A stretch of DNA of 64,000 nucleotides, taken from Ricinus communis (taxonomy: Eukaryota > Streptophyta > Magnoliopsida > Malpighiales > Euphorbiaceae). Position 1 is the stretch's first letter; the number at the start of each line of letters is the position of its first letter. The DNA lies in assembly GCF_019578655.1 (NCBI RefSeq), contig NC_063261.1:17102216-17166215 (forward strand), read 5' to 3'. Below, one piece after another: positions 11,311 through 23,759 of this stretch. The position numbers and the translations under genes are program-made. The notes beneath the pieces were generated by a model. The model ran no database searches and was not told the origin of the DNA. It was given only the letters and a program-made list of their open reading frames with translations.

Positions 11311-11537
11311 TCAACCGATGGCTATGGAATTTCTTTTTCTTTTCCTTGTTTTTTTTTTTTTGTTCTTTTTATCAAAAGGTAAAGGGTTCATAATGGTTAG
11401 CAATTTTGTTACCGGATTCATTTGGTCCATTTAGAATTAAATTTTAGAGTTCAAACGAAAAGAGAATTCGTATTAGGATCCAGTACAGTTGGAAATAAAT
11501 TTTAGAATAACTATCCTTTCAAAATTTAATTGACAAC
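11311..11537 (+). repeat. Right copy of the ~228 bp direct repeat
   Basis: Same orientation as 3698-3926. After TTGACAAC the two flanks diverge completely (CCCTCTAATTC here, viral-side AGAAATATT on the left), which marks the repeat border. Confidence 0.85.
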
Positions 11538-12390
11538 CCCTCTAATTCAGAAAGTATGAACACCGTTTTGTCATAATTTCATAATTTAATTTTAAATACA
11601 TAATTTTTATTTCTATTAATAAAATTTTAAAGCAGTATGAAATTTAAAAATTATAATTTAAATTTAATTGTATTAAGTGATAATATATCTGTCGAAACTG
11701 TGTTTATATTTTTCATAAAAAGTAATTTAAATCTATAGATTTTAAAAGAAATTTCTTCATTCAAAATCTCTCAATGAAATAATTATTATTTCAATATTAT
11801 CTCTAGTAAATTTATATTATTCTAAAATTACCTTTAGTTTTAAATAAAAATATATTATTTTTTATGTTTAATTCAAATGATACAATTTTGAAAATCCTAA
11901 GATTTTAAATGCATTGATTTTGATTAAATCTATAAATTTTAGAATCCCTCGACCGATGCCATGGACTCTACTCAAAATGACACAGTTGCGATGGACTCTA
12001 CTCAAAATGACACAGTGAATGTTCAGATGGATTAGTGAAAACCAAGCATGAAACAGCAGGCAAAGTCTTCATGCAGCACGAGTTTCATTGTCTTTTGGTA
12101 TCTATTATCATCCCTTCGCAAAGGGAAAGCAAGAGTTCAAAACCATGCTTTTCTCTCAGCTTAAAGAGGGAAATTTTCTTGAATTGACAGAAGTAGAAAA
12201 TGAGATATAGCCCGGTAGATGTTTGACATTATTAGAGAGAAACAATCTTATGATTGGATGGTACACAGAAATGCAATTTATTTCAGAAGATTTCTACTCA
12301 AAATGTATCACAACCTCATACTTCAACAAGGGCCACGCACTGACAACTTGAGGAACTTAAAATTATTTTCACATTGCAGCAAAAAGGCTC
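11538..12390. other. Intergenic spacer with a short tandem duplication
   Basis: AT-rich to about 11940. At 11957-12016 the segment ATGGACTCTACTCAAAATGA plus CACAGT occurs twice in tandem (on the plus strand it would read MDSTQNDTV twice before a stop at about 12033). The rest, up to the S18 stop codon, is probably 3' flank/UTR of that minus-strand gene. No other gene is seen. Confidence 0.5.
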
Positions 12391-14879
12391 CTAGGCTGCG
12401 AGAGGGCCTTCGCCAACTGTCTCATCAACCGTTTGGCGATCAAAACTCTCGTATTCATAGTCCTCATCAAGATCCTGCATGCTTTTACCAAAAACAAATG
12501 ATTTTGTTCCCATGGTCGTAAAAGGCATTAGACCAAAAGCTCGAGCTGTTTTGATCTCCCTAGCAACCTTCCTTTGGGCCTTTGCACTGATTTTTGTCTA
12601 CACAATGGACAAGTACGCATTATGAGAGATCCCACTTACAGATACTATGAGCTGTAATGATTAAATTTGCACTCCATAATGCACATTACCTTGCTCCGCT
12701 TGTGCATAATTCCAGCCTCTGTTATAAAGTTTGAGAGAAATCTAACATTCTGCACAAAAATTTAAAATTGAACTTAGATATGCAGCTAAATTGCAAAGAT
12801 TACAAAGGATAGCCATAAAGCGTATAACTTGAATTTATACTGTAAATAGGAAAACAGAAACAAAAAAACAACAGTATGATTACTCTTGGAACCACCATCA
12901 GCACATTTGCCACAAAAAACAATGTCAAGGAACCTAAAAAATGCTTCATTATAAGACTCCACAATGAATTCATTACTTCAAATATGGGAATTCCACAGGC
13001 AACTTGACTTGAATAGCTTACTATTAATCGAATGAAAGATACAGATGAGATAAATGCATCATCTCCAAAGATCCAAGCAATGACATCCACCAGCTTACCA
13101 ACCACAACTGATGGGCCAAAAGCTATTAAATGAGCATTTGTTAACTCATAAACAGTGTCAATTTGCAGCCACAGGGAACTATCACATTTCATGTTATTTC
13201 ACCAACTGTAGTCTAGTATCATTTGATTCTCTTTACGGCATTCGAAGGTCCTTTATAGCTATGTACTACAAAAGTGGAAACAACAGATTGTTTACTCACC
13301 CGAAAATCAGCTTTTTCCAGAACTTCCTCTGTTGTTACTTGAAATTCATATCTTTTAGGAGGTTTGCGCACTCCTGGCTTTCTAAGATCAAGATCCTGCA
13401 TGAAACAATGCATTACAGTACTTAGGTGAGACAGTCATGAGCATAAGATGGCATAATGAATGCAAAATGACAACAGCAGCACAGATCAAGTACTAAAGAA
13501 AAGAGTACAATTGGAAAAATCTTCATTAATTTGCTTGGTTGGGAGCCAGGGAAAACACAGACCACACGATATAGTAGAACAAGCCTTTTCTTTTCATAAG
13601 AAAAATATATTCCATAAGGGCTCCAATCTTTGAAAGCAGTTTGTAAATAATAGAAAACTATATGCATACTGAATATGATAAATGAGTAATAAATATTAAT
13701 CTACCAATTCCAAGTTTTTTAATCCCACAGTTTCCTCATCTGACAGAGCTCAGGATCATGTTCGAAATCAGAGCTCATCATATTTTTCACAGATTCTAAC
13801 TGAGCTAATCACATTATTTTTGGCATACTAATTATCCAGAGAGCATCACAGACATAAAGTGCGTACAGATAAAAGGCCAGTGATCTCAACATATAAATAG
13901 GAACTCGTGATATCAAATTGCAGCTCCATAAGTGGGGATGCCAGAACTAGTAAGTAGTAACTACATACCTTGGTATCATAAGTCATTCCATGCCGAAACG
14001 TCATATCTGGTCTAAAAGCATAGTCCTCTTTAGTTATTTCCTCAGGATCAAACTCAAAATATCTAGCTGCCTTCTTCAATTTCCCATCCATCCCATCAGA
14101 TAATGTGTTCTCATACAGGCCATCCAGATTCGAACTAATTCCTTCATTCATTCTAGAACCAGGTCTATCGCGGGCCTTTTCAATTCTATCTAGCTTCTGG
14201 AAAAAAGGTAGACTATTCTCAGAAATGCCACCAAATATTCGCTGCTCAAACTCATCATTGGACTCTAAGGTATTAGAGCTATCCTTTTTACCTGTCAAAA
14301 TGCAACAATAACTTCAATTAAAAATAGATAAATAAATAACTAAAGGCATGAAATTCCCATAATATGTAATCGATTGCATAACTTTAAAATAATTCTCATT
14401 CCTTGCTATTATATCACGTTATCAAACTGCAAAAAGAAAAAAGAGAGAGAGAACACCAAGAATTAGGATTACAGATAGCTCTATCAAGATTAAAGCCCTA
14501 ACAAAGATTATGAGAATAAAATGATGCACACGGCATGAAGGACCTTGAGAAAGGCATAAAGTTTCGATAATTGAAAATAAATTCCAAAATTCATGTTCGG
14601 AGTAGTAAAATGGCAACAACATCAGAATCGAAATTCCAATTCTCTTTGAAATCATTCCCAGTAAATAGCAAGAATTTGGTTTTTTTTTTTTTCAATAATT
14701 ATGATTGATTCTATAAAACGCACCTGGAACAGAAATTGAAAAAAAAAAGGAAAAAAAGAAAAAGAAAAACAGGAAATGTTAAAATTACCAGGAGGTGCAG
14801 ATGTAGAGAGGGGTTTAGCAAAATGGGTAGTGTGAGATCGGCCAATAGATCGCAATGTAATGCCTATTGTTCTTCTCAT
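12391..14879 (-). CDS. Bacterial-type ribosomal protein S18 (bS18), mitochondrial form, five exons
   Basis: Small-subunit ribosomal protein. Exons on the minus strand: 14789-14879, 13969-14291, 13300-13395, 12690-12749 and 12391-12597. They sum to 777 nt (258 residues plus stop) with consistent phases. The N-terminus (MRRTIGITLRSIGRSHTTHF) is basic and hydroxylated without acidic residues, a good mitochondrial presequence. A long acidic/charged N-terminal extension follows (exon 2), then the S18 domain in the last exons with FLSNFITEAGIMHKRSK and ISAKAQRKVAREIKTARAFGL, the classic S18 RNA-binding helix blocks, and an acidic tail. Much longer than bacterial S18 (about 75 aa), as for the plant mitochondrial type. 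The start was chosen because it is the first ATG; the frame is open upstream only through a TTG. Organelle assignment is inferred. Confidence 0.9.
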
Positions 14880-14939
14880 TACTCTCTGCTCAATGAAACA
14901 CTCTCTGCTCAATGAGACGACCAAATTCAAAAAGTTATT

Positions 14940-16860
14940 AACTTCCTCTTCTCGAGTAAAGCTTCCTGCTCAAGTATTAGGGTTTTAGTCAGATGGTGAA
15001 TCCAACTGGAACTTGTATTAAATTACTGGATTAACCTTTTCTTATGCTCTCAGAAATATATAAAGTTAATATTTTTAATCCTCAAAAAAGATAATTTTGG
15101 TTTTACATTCTATAAAAAGAGAATATGGATTAAGAAAATAAAACTTAACAAATAAAAGACAATTAAATCCTTTTAGGGTTATTTTTAGTTCAACTCATCA
15201 ATGCAGTTGGTTGCTGACGGCTGATGACTAATAAATTAAACCATTTAATAAAATTTTTTAGCGGCTGCTGTTAGTATTATTAAATGACTATTGAAAGTAT
15301 AATTTATCGTTAAATAGATTTTATTTTATTTTATTATATTTAATAATACAAATTAGTAAAAACATTTTATAATAATTAAAAGATTAATAATTAATTTTCC
15401 TTAGCTTAATTGTATTTATTATTAAAAATACTTATAGTAATTATTAAATTTAAATTCTACTAATAAAAAATTTTAATTTCAAATACCATAATTTTAAATA
15501 TTATAATTATTTAATTATTAAAAATAATTTTAAGATAATAATTATTTATTTTAAAATATAAAAATTAAATTATATGAGGTCAATTTAAAATAAATTATTC
15601 TTAATAAGTTTTAATAAGAATAATAGTATACAAATAAATAAAAAATCAAATCAACTATCAGCTGATAAGAAAAAACTCTAAAATAAAGCTGATACAATCA
15701 ACAGCTAATTATGGTTAAATCAGCTATTAACTACTGTTTCTTAAATCTTTACCAAACGCTTTAATGTAGTTGTTCAATGAGAAACAACTATCAGCTGCAT
15801 CAAACTTCTGCATAAATACTCTCTTATAATATTTTAATTATATATATATATCAAATTTGAAAGACATAATTATCTATCTATATATTAATTTTTGAGATTT
15901 AAAATATTTTTGATATGTATGTTTAATTTTTAATACATAAATAACATATATAGTTATCTTTGACATATGAGATTAAAGGTTATATATAATTTTATAATTT
16001 TTTCTATTAATTTATAAGTTATATTCTAATTAAACACTGACTCTAATTTTTAAAAATAACACATTAATTATATTAATAATATTTTATTAACTAATAAATA
16101 ATTTTCTAATCAAATAATGATATTAATTCTATTGCAAGAAATAATATATTAATTAATAAATTATATTTATAATTAAATAATAATTATAATTTAGAAAATA
16201 ACATCTTAAATTATATTTTCAATATTATATTCAATAATAAATTAAATTTTGAATCATATAATAAATTTTTAATTCTAAAAGAATAGTAATATCAATTATA
16301 TCGATATATTATTAATGTATGCAACACTAACATTAATTAATAAATAAATTTATATTATTATATTAATAAAATTATAAATAAATTCAAGATATTTAAAAAT
16401 AATTAGTTTTCTGTGATTTATTATTTCTTAAATTTTATAAGTTGATATTAAATTATATTTATTAATTTAATTTTATAATTAAAATAATAATAACAATCGT
16501 TCAACCCATGAGTAAAGGATTAGTTGCGTCTAATTCCGTTTATTTTATTGTGTAATGATATGAAATTTTAAATGTTAAAAATAGAATAGTTATTTTTTAC
16601 ATGTGAAAAAATATAACTTTATCTTTTTGTGAATAAAAATTAAATAATAAATTTTACTAAAGAAAAAATTTCCATTCTTATCATATTAATTTAGAAAAGA
16701 AATTAATTTTATAAATATAATTATTATATTTGTTAAATTTCAGAAGTGTTAATTGAACTATTTTGAAATTTAAAAATTAATCAAATTAGTTAATTTTACA
16801 AAGAAACGATACCTCGCCAATCAAATTTTAAAAATTTTAAACAGAAATGGTAAATAGGGA
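14940..16860. other. Very AT-rich intergenic spacer with possible degenerate hAT-like fragment
   Basis: Long runs of A/T with no reading frame worth noting. At about 15190-15240 and 15640-15810 there are non-AT patches with CAGCTGAT-type words (ATCAGCTGATAAG, CAACTATCAGCTG) and a CCAAACGC word often seen at ends of plant hAT-like elements. I could not define both ends, so no element is called. Confidence 0.4.
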
Positions 16861-18245
16861 GCATATTTTTATTAGTGGTGTTTTGTGTCAGTGGAGATGG
16901 ATCCAACGTGGACAAGAAAGTACGGCCTGTGCTGACTAGGATGCGGGAATTATTTATTTAATGGGAATCCGTGATAGTCTGGTAATGCCACGGATTTTCC
17001 TGTGGGACAAGGCATTCCTAAAACATAGCGACTGTATTTCCAAGTATTGATTAGGTTCCATATAGTTTTGCTCTCTTTTGAAACCAGTATGCTGGATGAA
17101 CATTGAACAGTGATCGGAGAAGGCCCCCAGACCCTGCATGGCAAAAGCAACCAGAAACATAGAAATGGGGAAGACAATAGAATCCAGGCAGTTCTTTTAA
17201 TGTTTGATCTGAGCTTAAGAAATGGGCAAGCCGCCCCTGGTCGTCCCTTTTTGGATAAATCATATTTTGCTTGTTAACAGGTCCATTTGAACTCCATCAA
17301 CAGGCAGCAGCCCTCTTCATTAGTTTCTTTCATTGTTATGTGATGCATCACATTACGTATCAACTCAGTCTCGACTCAATTATATGTCAGCGCAACCATT
17401 TACTATATGGAATTGGATCCTTCGCCTGCATTCCACTCAGTTTAGCCTTTTTTCTGGCGAGGCATGCTCTGGTTTTTTCTGGACTTGTGAGACTTATTTT
17501 TATTGCATTTGTAATGTGGAAGGTATACATGTGGACATAATGTACACATGCTCTATTATAGTTACAAGCTCAGGGCTCTTGACTGAAATTCCGATTCGCC
17601 CTCTGAATGCTCAGCCTGTGCAATCCCACCATTCCCCTGCAAGCCCATGTTCCAAAACATTAGACAATCAGGAAGCATTTGAAAATAACTTCAAGAGAGA
17701 AAAAAAGATAGTCACATGTTTCTGATGAAAAATTTCATGCCGAATACAGCATTGAAAGATGAAGAACAGGATTCATCACCATTCCTCTGCATTTTAAAGG
17801 ACAACCTACTGCCATAAGACAACAAGTACAATGCAATATATCCTCTAATTGAATGCATATGCAAGATCAATCTGAATAAGTTGTCCATTCTCATGCAAAA
17901 TATAGCCAGAAAAAATACATCAACTCTGACCTGACAACAAATGGGTCCATGAGCTTTCCACGGAAGCCAAGTCCTTTTTCTTTCATTGACGTGATATCGA
18001 AGACAAATGAACTGAATTCAAACGCTAATATTTTTTTTTTTACTGTATGGCATTGAGTCAAGTGATGCAATGAGCTAACTTTTTTGCGTTCATGCTAAGT
18101 CCATTAAAAATGCAGTCGAAGGTCGGTTTTCTATGTTGCGGCTAGGAAATTAGTTAGCTCTTGTAGCCAAGTCCCATAAATCAAATCTCTGTTAACAAGA
18201 TGAGAAGTATTTCCACTTGCAAAACGAATAAAGAGGAGAAAGAGG
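16860..18245. other. Relatively GC-richer non-coding island downstream of ClpX
   Basis: Base composition rises clearly against the AT-rich spacer to its left. It probably includes the 3' UTR of the minus-strand ClpX gene (stop at 18246). Short open frames on both strands (for example 17333-17725 plus) show no recognisable domain, and I do not call them genes. Confidence 0.4.
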
Positions 18246-21200
18246 TCATGAATGGTATACCAAATCTTTCAACTTTGTTGCATGAAAACTGCACCCCAGT
18301 GCACCATCCCCATGAAGAATTTTCGCTCCACATCCTGGTTCATCTGCTGACCCAACCGCCTCTTCATCTACCAAAACTGCACTTATACAATTGCTTCCTG
18401 TTTTATTCTCCGGAATCTGTGAACCAGATAAATAACAATAGACACAAAAATAAGATTGAAGGCTTTTTAGCATGTGATAAAAAATTTATTGGAGTTTGAA
18501 TTTACCAAGAGGGTAAGCATCAAATTTTGTTGCCATCTTAGGCAAAGCTTTTTTGAGGTTTTCTTTATGAGGATTTCGCAAAGTCCATTGATTTTGTCAA
18601 AATCTATTATTGGTTAAAAAGAAGAGACATGATCCATGCATTTTGCAAAATCCCTAATCTACCCAAACTCTTAAAATCAGGAATTCATAGGAAGTGGATT
18701 TTTGTGAAATCCCTCAATATAATGAATAAAAATTGTTCCATTTTTTTCTTTATTCCACAAATATCCTTAAAATCCATGATTAGGTGTGCATGCAAAACAA
18801 GATCGTATGAACAAATCTATGAACTTAAAAACTTATATAAACGTAAGGCTTTACAACCCATTGATTTTAAATACCTCCTTCCAAACGTGGGCTTAATAAG
18901 TATTCCTAAATAGTGGTAACTATCAGATTCATTAAAACTTTAGGCCCCTGCTATCTTTATAGCAATTACTGGTGTGCCACCATTTACAGCTTTATAATAA
19001 AGGTAAAAGAACTCACCACATACACATGGATATAAAGCCTATGCCTACTAACTCTCTCTAATCAGACCGATAAGAAATCTCGGTAACCTCCAAACTTGTG
19101 AAGCAGCAACTGACAACACTTTGCCAAAATCCTTGGATTTTAACTACCTCCTTCCACATGCACATGGAATATAAAGCCTAGGCCTACTAACTCTCTCTCT
19201 CTCTCTCTCTCTCTCAGTGGTAAGAAATCATGGCAACCACCAAACTTGTGAAGCAGCAACTGACAACACTTTGGAAATGCGACAAAATGAAGGGAGCTAA
19301 TTATACATGCATTTGCATGGTAAAAATAGATAGATTATGCTATTAAAGAATACCTCATACATTGCTTCTGTGAGAATGCTTTCTAATATGGCTCTCAAAC
19401 CTCGTGCACCAGTGTTCTTAGCCATTGCTTTCTTTGCAATTAACCTCAATGCTTCATCAGTAAAATGTAGTTTGACCTGAAAAATTATGAAGATAACAAG
19501 CAACCACATAAAGAGCTCACAATTATGCATCAGCTAATAGGCAAAGGAGAAGAAAGGAAAGAGGTGTCCCGCTAACCAAGGAACAAAAACTTACATCATT
19601 CATGCTGAACATCTTCTTGTACTGTTTACCAAGAGCATTTTTTGGCTCCACAAGGACCTACAGCACGACAAAAAAATTGCTTCATTCTTGTCAATTTCAT
19701 TTGAGTCATTAAATTCAAATTGCCTGCAAAAATGCTCAATAAGTGAAAGCAGTATCATCGAAAACAATAACATAAAACATACAGTTTTACATGAATGAGG
19801 AAACAAAAATAAAGTTTAATACAAACTTGAGTCCTCCTTTATTTCTGCAGTTTAGAGGAATATATACACTGAGGCCTCACCAGATAATACCAAAAACAGT
19901 CGCTGTAGAAAAAAAAGATCATGTTATTTGAGAAAAATAATTACCTGAACCAGCTGGTCCTCATTCAAGGCTGATAGGCTAACTAATATGGGGAACCGTC
20001 CAACAAATTCAGGAATCAGGCCATATGCTACTAAATCACCACTTTCTACCTGCAAGTCCATGAAAAGACTTGAGACAATCCACTCAAAGGAATGAGGAGT
20101 AAACATGAAGCATATATAACTATTAGAAAAGACCAGATTGCTAACTCAAGAAACAAAAGGACGAATATCAGAGAGAAATGTACTAGGCATAGTGGGTATA
20201 GTTCTCACAGATTCCAACAATGATGATGCCACCACAGCATCAATCATTCTACCAGTCCTCATATTTGTACGTACTGGTGCTCCAAAGCCAATAGAAGCAT
20301 CCTGTCGTCTGGGAAGAGAAAGAACTTTAAATTTAGAACCAAGTGAAGTGCAGCAAATCAATTTTCTGAACACATCTAAATAAGATGAATTTACCTTTCT
20401 GAAATGGTTTTCTCCAAATCAACAAATGCCCCACCACATATGAATAGGATGTCTTTTGTGTCTATCTGCAATCATCACATCAAATTACAAGATGCAAGAT
20501 ATAAAAGCATCTTGGGAAAAAGAACAATTAAAACAACTGAGAGACAGAAAATAATTAAAACTTGAAAAGTTTTTCTTTTTTACTCACAGGCCTTTAAAAG
20601 CATCAGACAGAGTCCTCATATTACTTAAAAAGAAGGCTCTATAGAAATCCGCCTTCATAGAGGTGAAGTCTTATGTGTAGCCAAATAACAAGCAACACCT
20701 CCAGAGAACAGCATCACCTTGATATCTATTTCCTATCTAATCCTTTACCTGATTAAAAAGGAATAATAGTTTCCCATTTCCATACTTGAAAATAGAGACA
20801 GACGAAATATAAATGGAATCTAGATTAGTAGTAACTTCTTATCTGGACGAAGCAAATGCTGATACAAAATTCAGCCTTAATAATTACAACTTGGTAGGAA
20901 CAGCAATGACACTGCCACTATTTTTCATAATACGTCCAACATATATCTGGTGTTGTTTCCTAAACAGCATATTGACCCAAGGCACACAAAAATGTAAGAT
21001 TAACATGTGCTCATGATAAATTTATTTACTGAACTCCAAAATACCATTTATCACTGAAATTAAGAAGCATGCAACAGCAAGCTTGCTTTTAAAAAAAGTG
21101 AAATTTCCTATTCTTCATTTCAGGGACTTTGGAGTAATAAATAATGGGATATTCTATGGAGTTGTTCAAGGACTGCAATGCTTAGAGTGTTCTCCTAATG

Positions 21201-23693
21201 CATGCACAGAAATTGAACATACCTGAATCGGATCGCCACGTGGATGCTTACGAGGTCCTTTATCAGGAACAGGAACGTTTACTATCTGGGAAACGAAAAA
21301 AAAAAATTAATCATATATCCAATCAAATGAAATTGACAAACTATGCCAAGAGCATTACACGTTACACAATAATAGCTATTGCAGAAATTATGAGAAGTCT
21401 CTCACATTATTTAACAAATTCAGAAAATTCAGAATTATTCTAGTATTCCAAATTCCATTTCAACACATTATAAGCATCTCACATTCAGCCAGATATTATC
21501 GCAAATGAGAACGACTAATGAGAAAATCCTAAGGGATCTAGAGCATTGTCACAAATATGATGAGTCAATCATTGCCTTATTAAACCAAAAATGCAATCTT
21601 GGGAGTGAAAGAAGTAATTACATATTTAAGCCCACCAACAGAAATAGTCAATTTTTGGATTCCGCAAACAAACAAGACATATGTAGAACCATATAAGAAA
21701 TTGCATCTAGCTAGTCTTCTCCAGCAGTCTACTAATTGATGTAGAGCTCAGGAGCTTCTTTGACCACCTAGACAACCTACACTACCGTGTTGCTAGGACC
21801 ACACTAAATTTTTACTTCAATTTCCTTGTTCCAAAAGCACTGCAAGGCAAGGTCAAGTAACATCAAGGAAGCAAGTAGCTCATATAGCATGTTATCATTG
21901 CTCAAAGCTCTCCCACACAAAAAGAAGAAATAAAAAAGTACTCTTCAGGGATAATGAGACATATTAATATGGGTTCAATAGATAATATAAGTTGCAATAG
22001 GCAAACATTTGAACAAGAATGCCAACTTGCTCCCAATTCTGATGCAATTACACAACCATGCATGTGTCAGATAGCATTAGATGTTACAAGAAAAAAGAAG
22101 TTCCAAGGGTAACAAGCTCATGAGGACATTGATAAAAACTAAACATAGACAAGTAGAAGTATATTCTTCCCAGTTTATCAGGTCATGAGTGCAAAATTAA
22201 TGAAAGGAAATCAAAAGGCTGATTTACCACAAAAATACTCAGTAAACAAGGTTCAGAATCAGTTTAAAGAAAGAAAAGAAACAATTTTTTAAATGAGAAC
22301 ACAAGATTTACTCACAGTTCCTTCCAGCATTTTCAGTAATGCCTGTTGAACACCCTCTCCAGAAACATCTCTACCAATATTGGAACTTTCAGCCTGCAGA
22401 AAGAGAAATTCAAATTATTATAAATAAGTTGAAGCATATCATTTAAAGGCACAATCCATATGCTAACCAATCACAAAGACCTTTTTAGTTATTTTATCTA
22501 CTTCATCGATGTAGATAATCCCTCGCTGCGCTGCTTCCACATTGAACTCAGACGCCTAAATGGCAAAAAGAAAATCCACATGATAATATGACATAACACC
22601 AAGTGTGCAACAAACATGTAGCAAAAGAAACTTAAAAAAAGGCCAGCTGACTCAGGTCAGTTCAATGGTGCCTGAGGAAAAGGAGTTTGAATATTGTGCT
22701 CAAACAAACACGAACGTGAGGACAATTTGTATGTGCATGAAAGTATGCATTTTATATGAAGAAAGTCCCAAGTAATGCATGATCAGTTCATTAATGATCG
22801 CACAATCAAGCACCAACATTTTAAAATGGGATGTCTTAGTCCTACAACATTCACAATGGTCATTCCTACATAATATTATATTTAGAAACATAAGCCAAAT
22901 TATCATTTTTAAACATCAAATATTAAGATCATAAAAAAATCCCAACCGTTTATCAATAAAGGGATAGTATGTTATCATTAATTAATTATAATTCATCAAC
23001 CATTCGGAGTCTGATTTTCAGAGCACTACTATTGGAAAATGTCATGTTTGACACCAAGCTATGTATAAAGATTAAAGATAATGACTTATTTAGAAAGAAA
23101 AAGGAGAAGGTAAAGTTGCTGCCGCTTTTGGAATCTGAACATATCTGTAATGCAGCGGACCAAAATGAAAGGATAAAGAGTAGAATATAGTGGGGTAGAA
23201 GCATACTATAAAGCACATGCTTCCTTGAGGCATAGGATTAACAAAGTTCAATTGATGGTTAACAGGCTCTGCAGTTTTGAACATTTTGACGTCTGCTGCG
23301 GCGCTGCATAATAGAGTAGTTATGGAAGCATGTTTTTGTGTACCGATTCAAATATCACAGGCCAGCACTGCATCTTGGTTTTTGATATTTTCACATTATT
23401 TTCTCAAAGATTGATAACTTAATTTAAAAAGACATAGATTATGTGAAGAACAGCTGGGACTGAAGTAAAGAACAAAAAAGTTGGGAATAATCCCTGTCCT
23501 TCTATGGAGGATTTGGGATATTAATTGAGAAAATATGTCCATGGTTAGCACATAAGACACATCTTTGTAAAAATTGAGAATTCATGTTACATAAAAATAA
23601 AGAATTAACACAACACACAAAAATAGGGAAACAGTCCATACCGCTAGTAGCTTATACAAGATCGATTCCACATCTTCCCCAACATAACCTGCC

Positions 23694-23759
<66 letters not shown>

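Noticed and set aside
12219..12521. Plus-strand 100-codon frame
   Set aside because: Overlaps the last S18 exon in antisense; the S18 reading has conserved family blocks.
17333..17725. Plus-strand 130-codon frame downstream of ClpX
   Set aside because: No domain, membrane or repeat pattern beyond composition; no supporting splice or promoter context.
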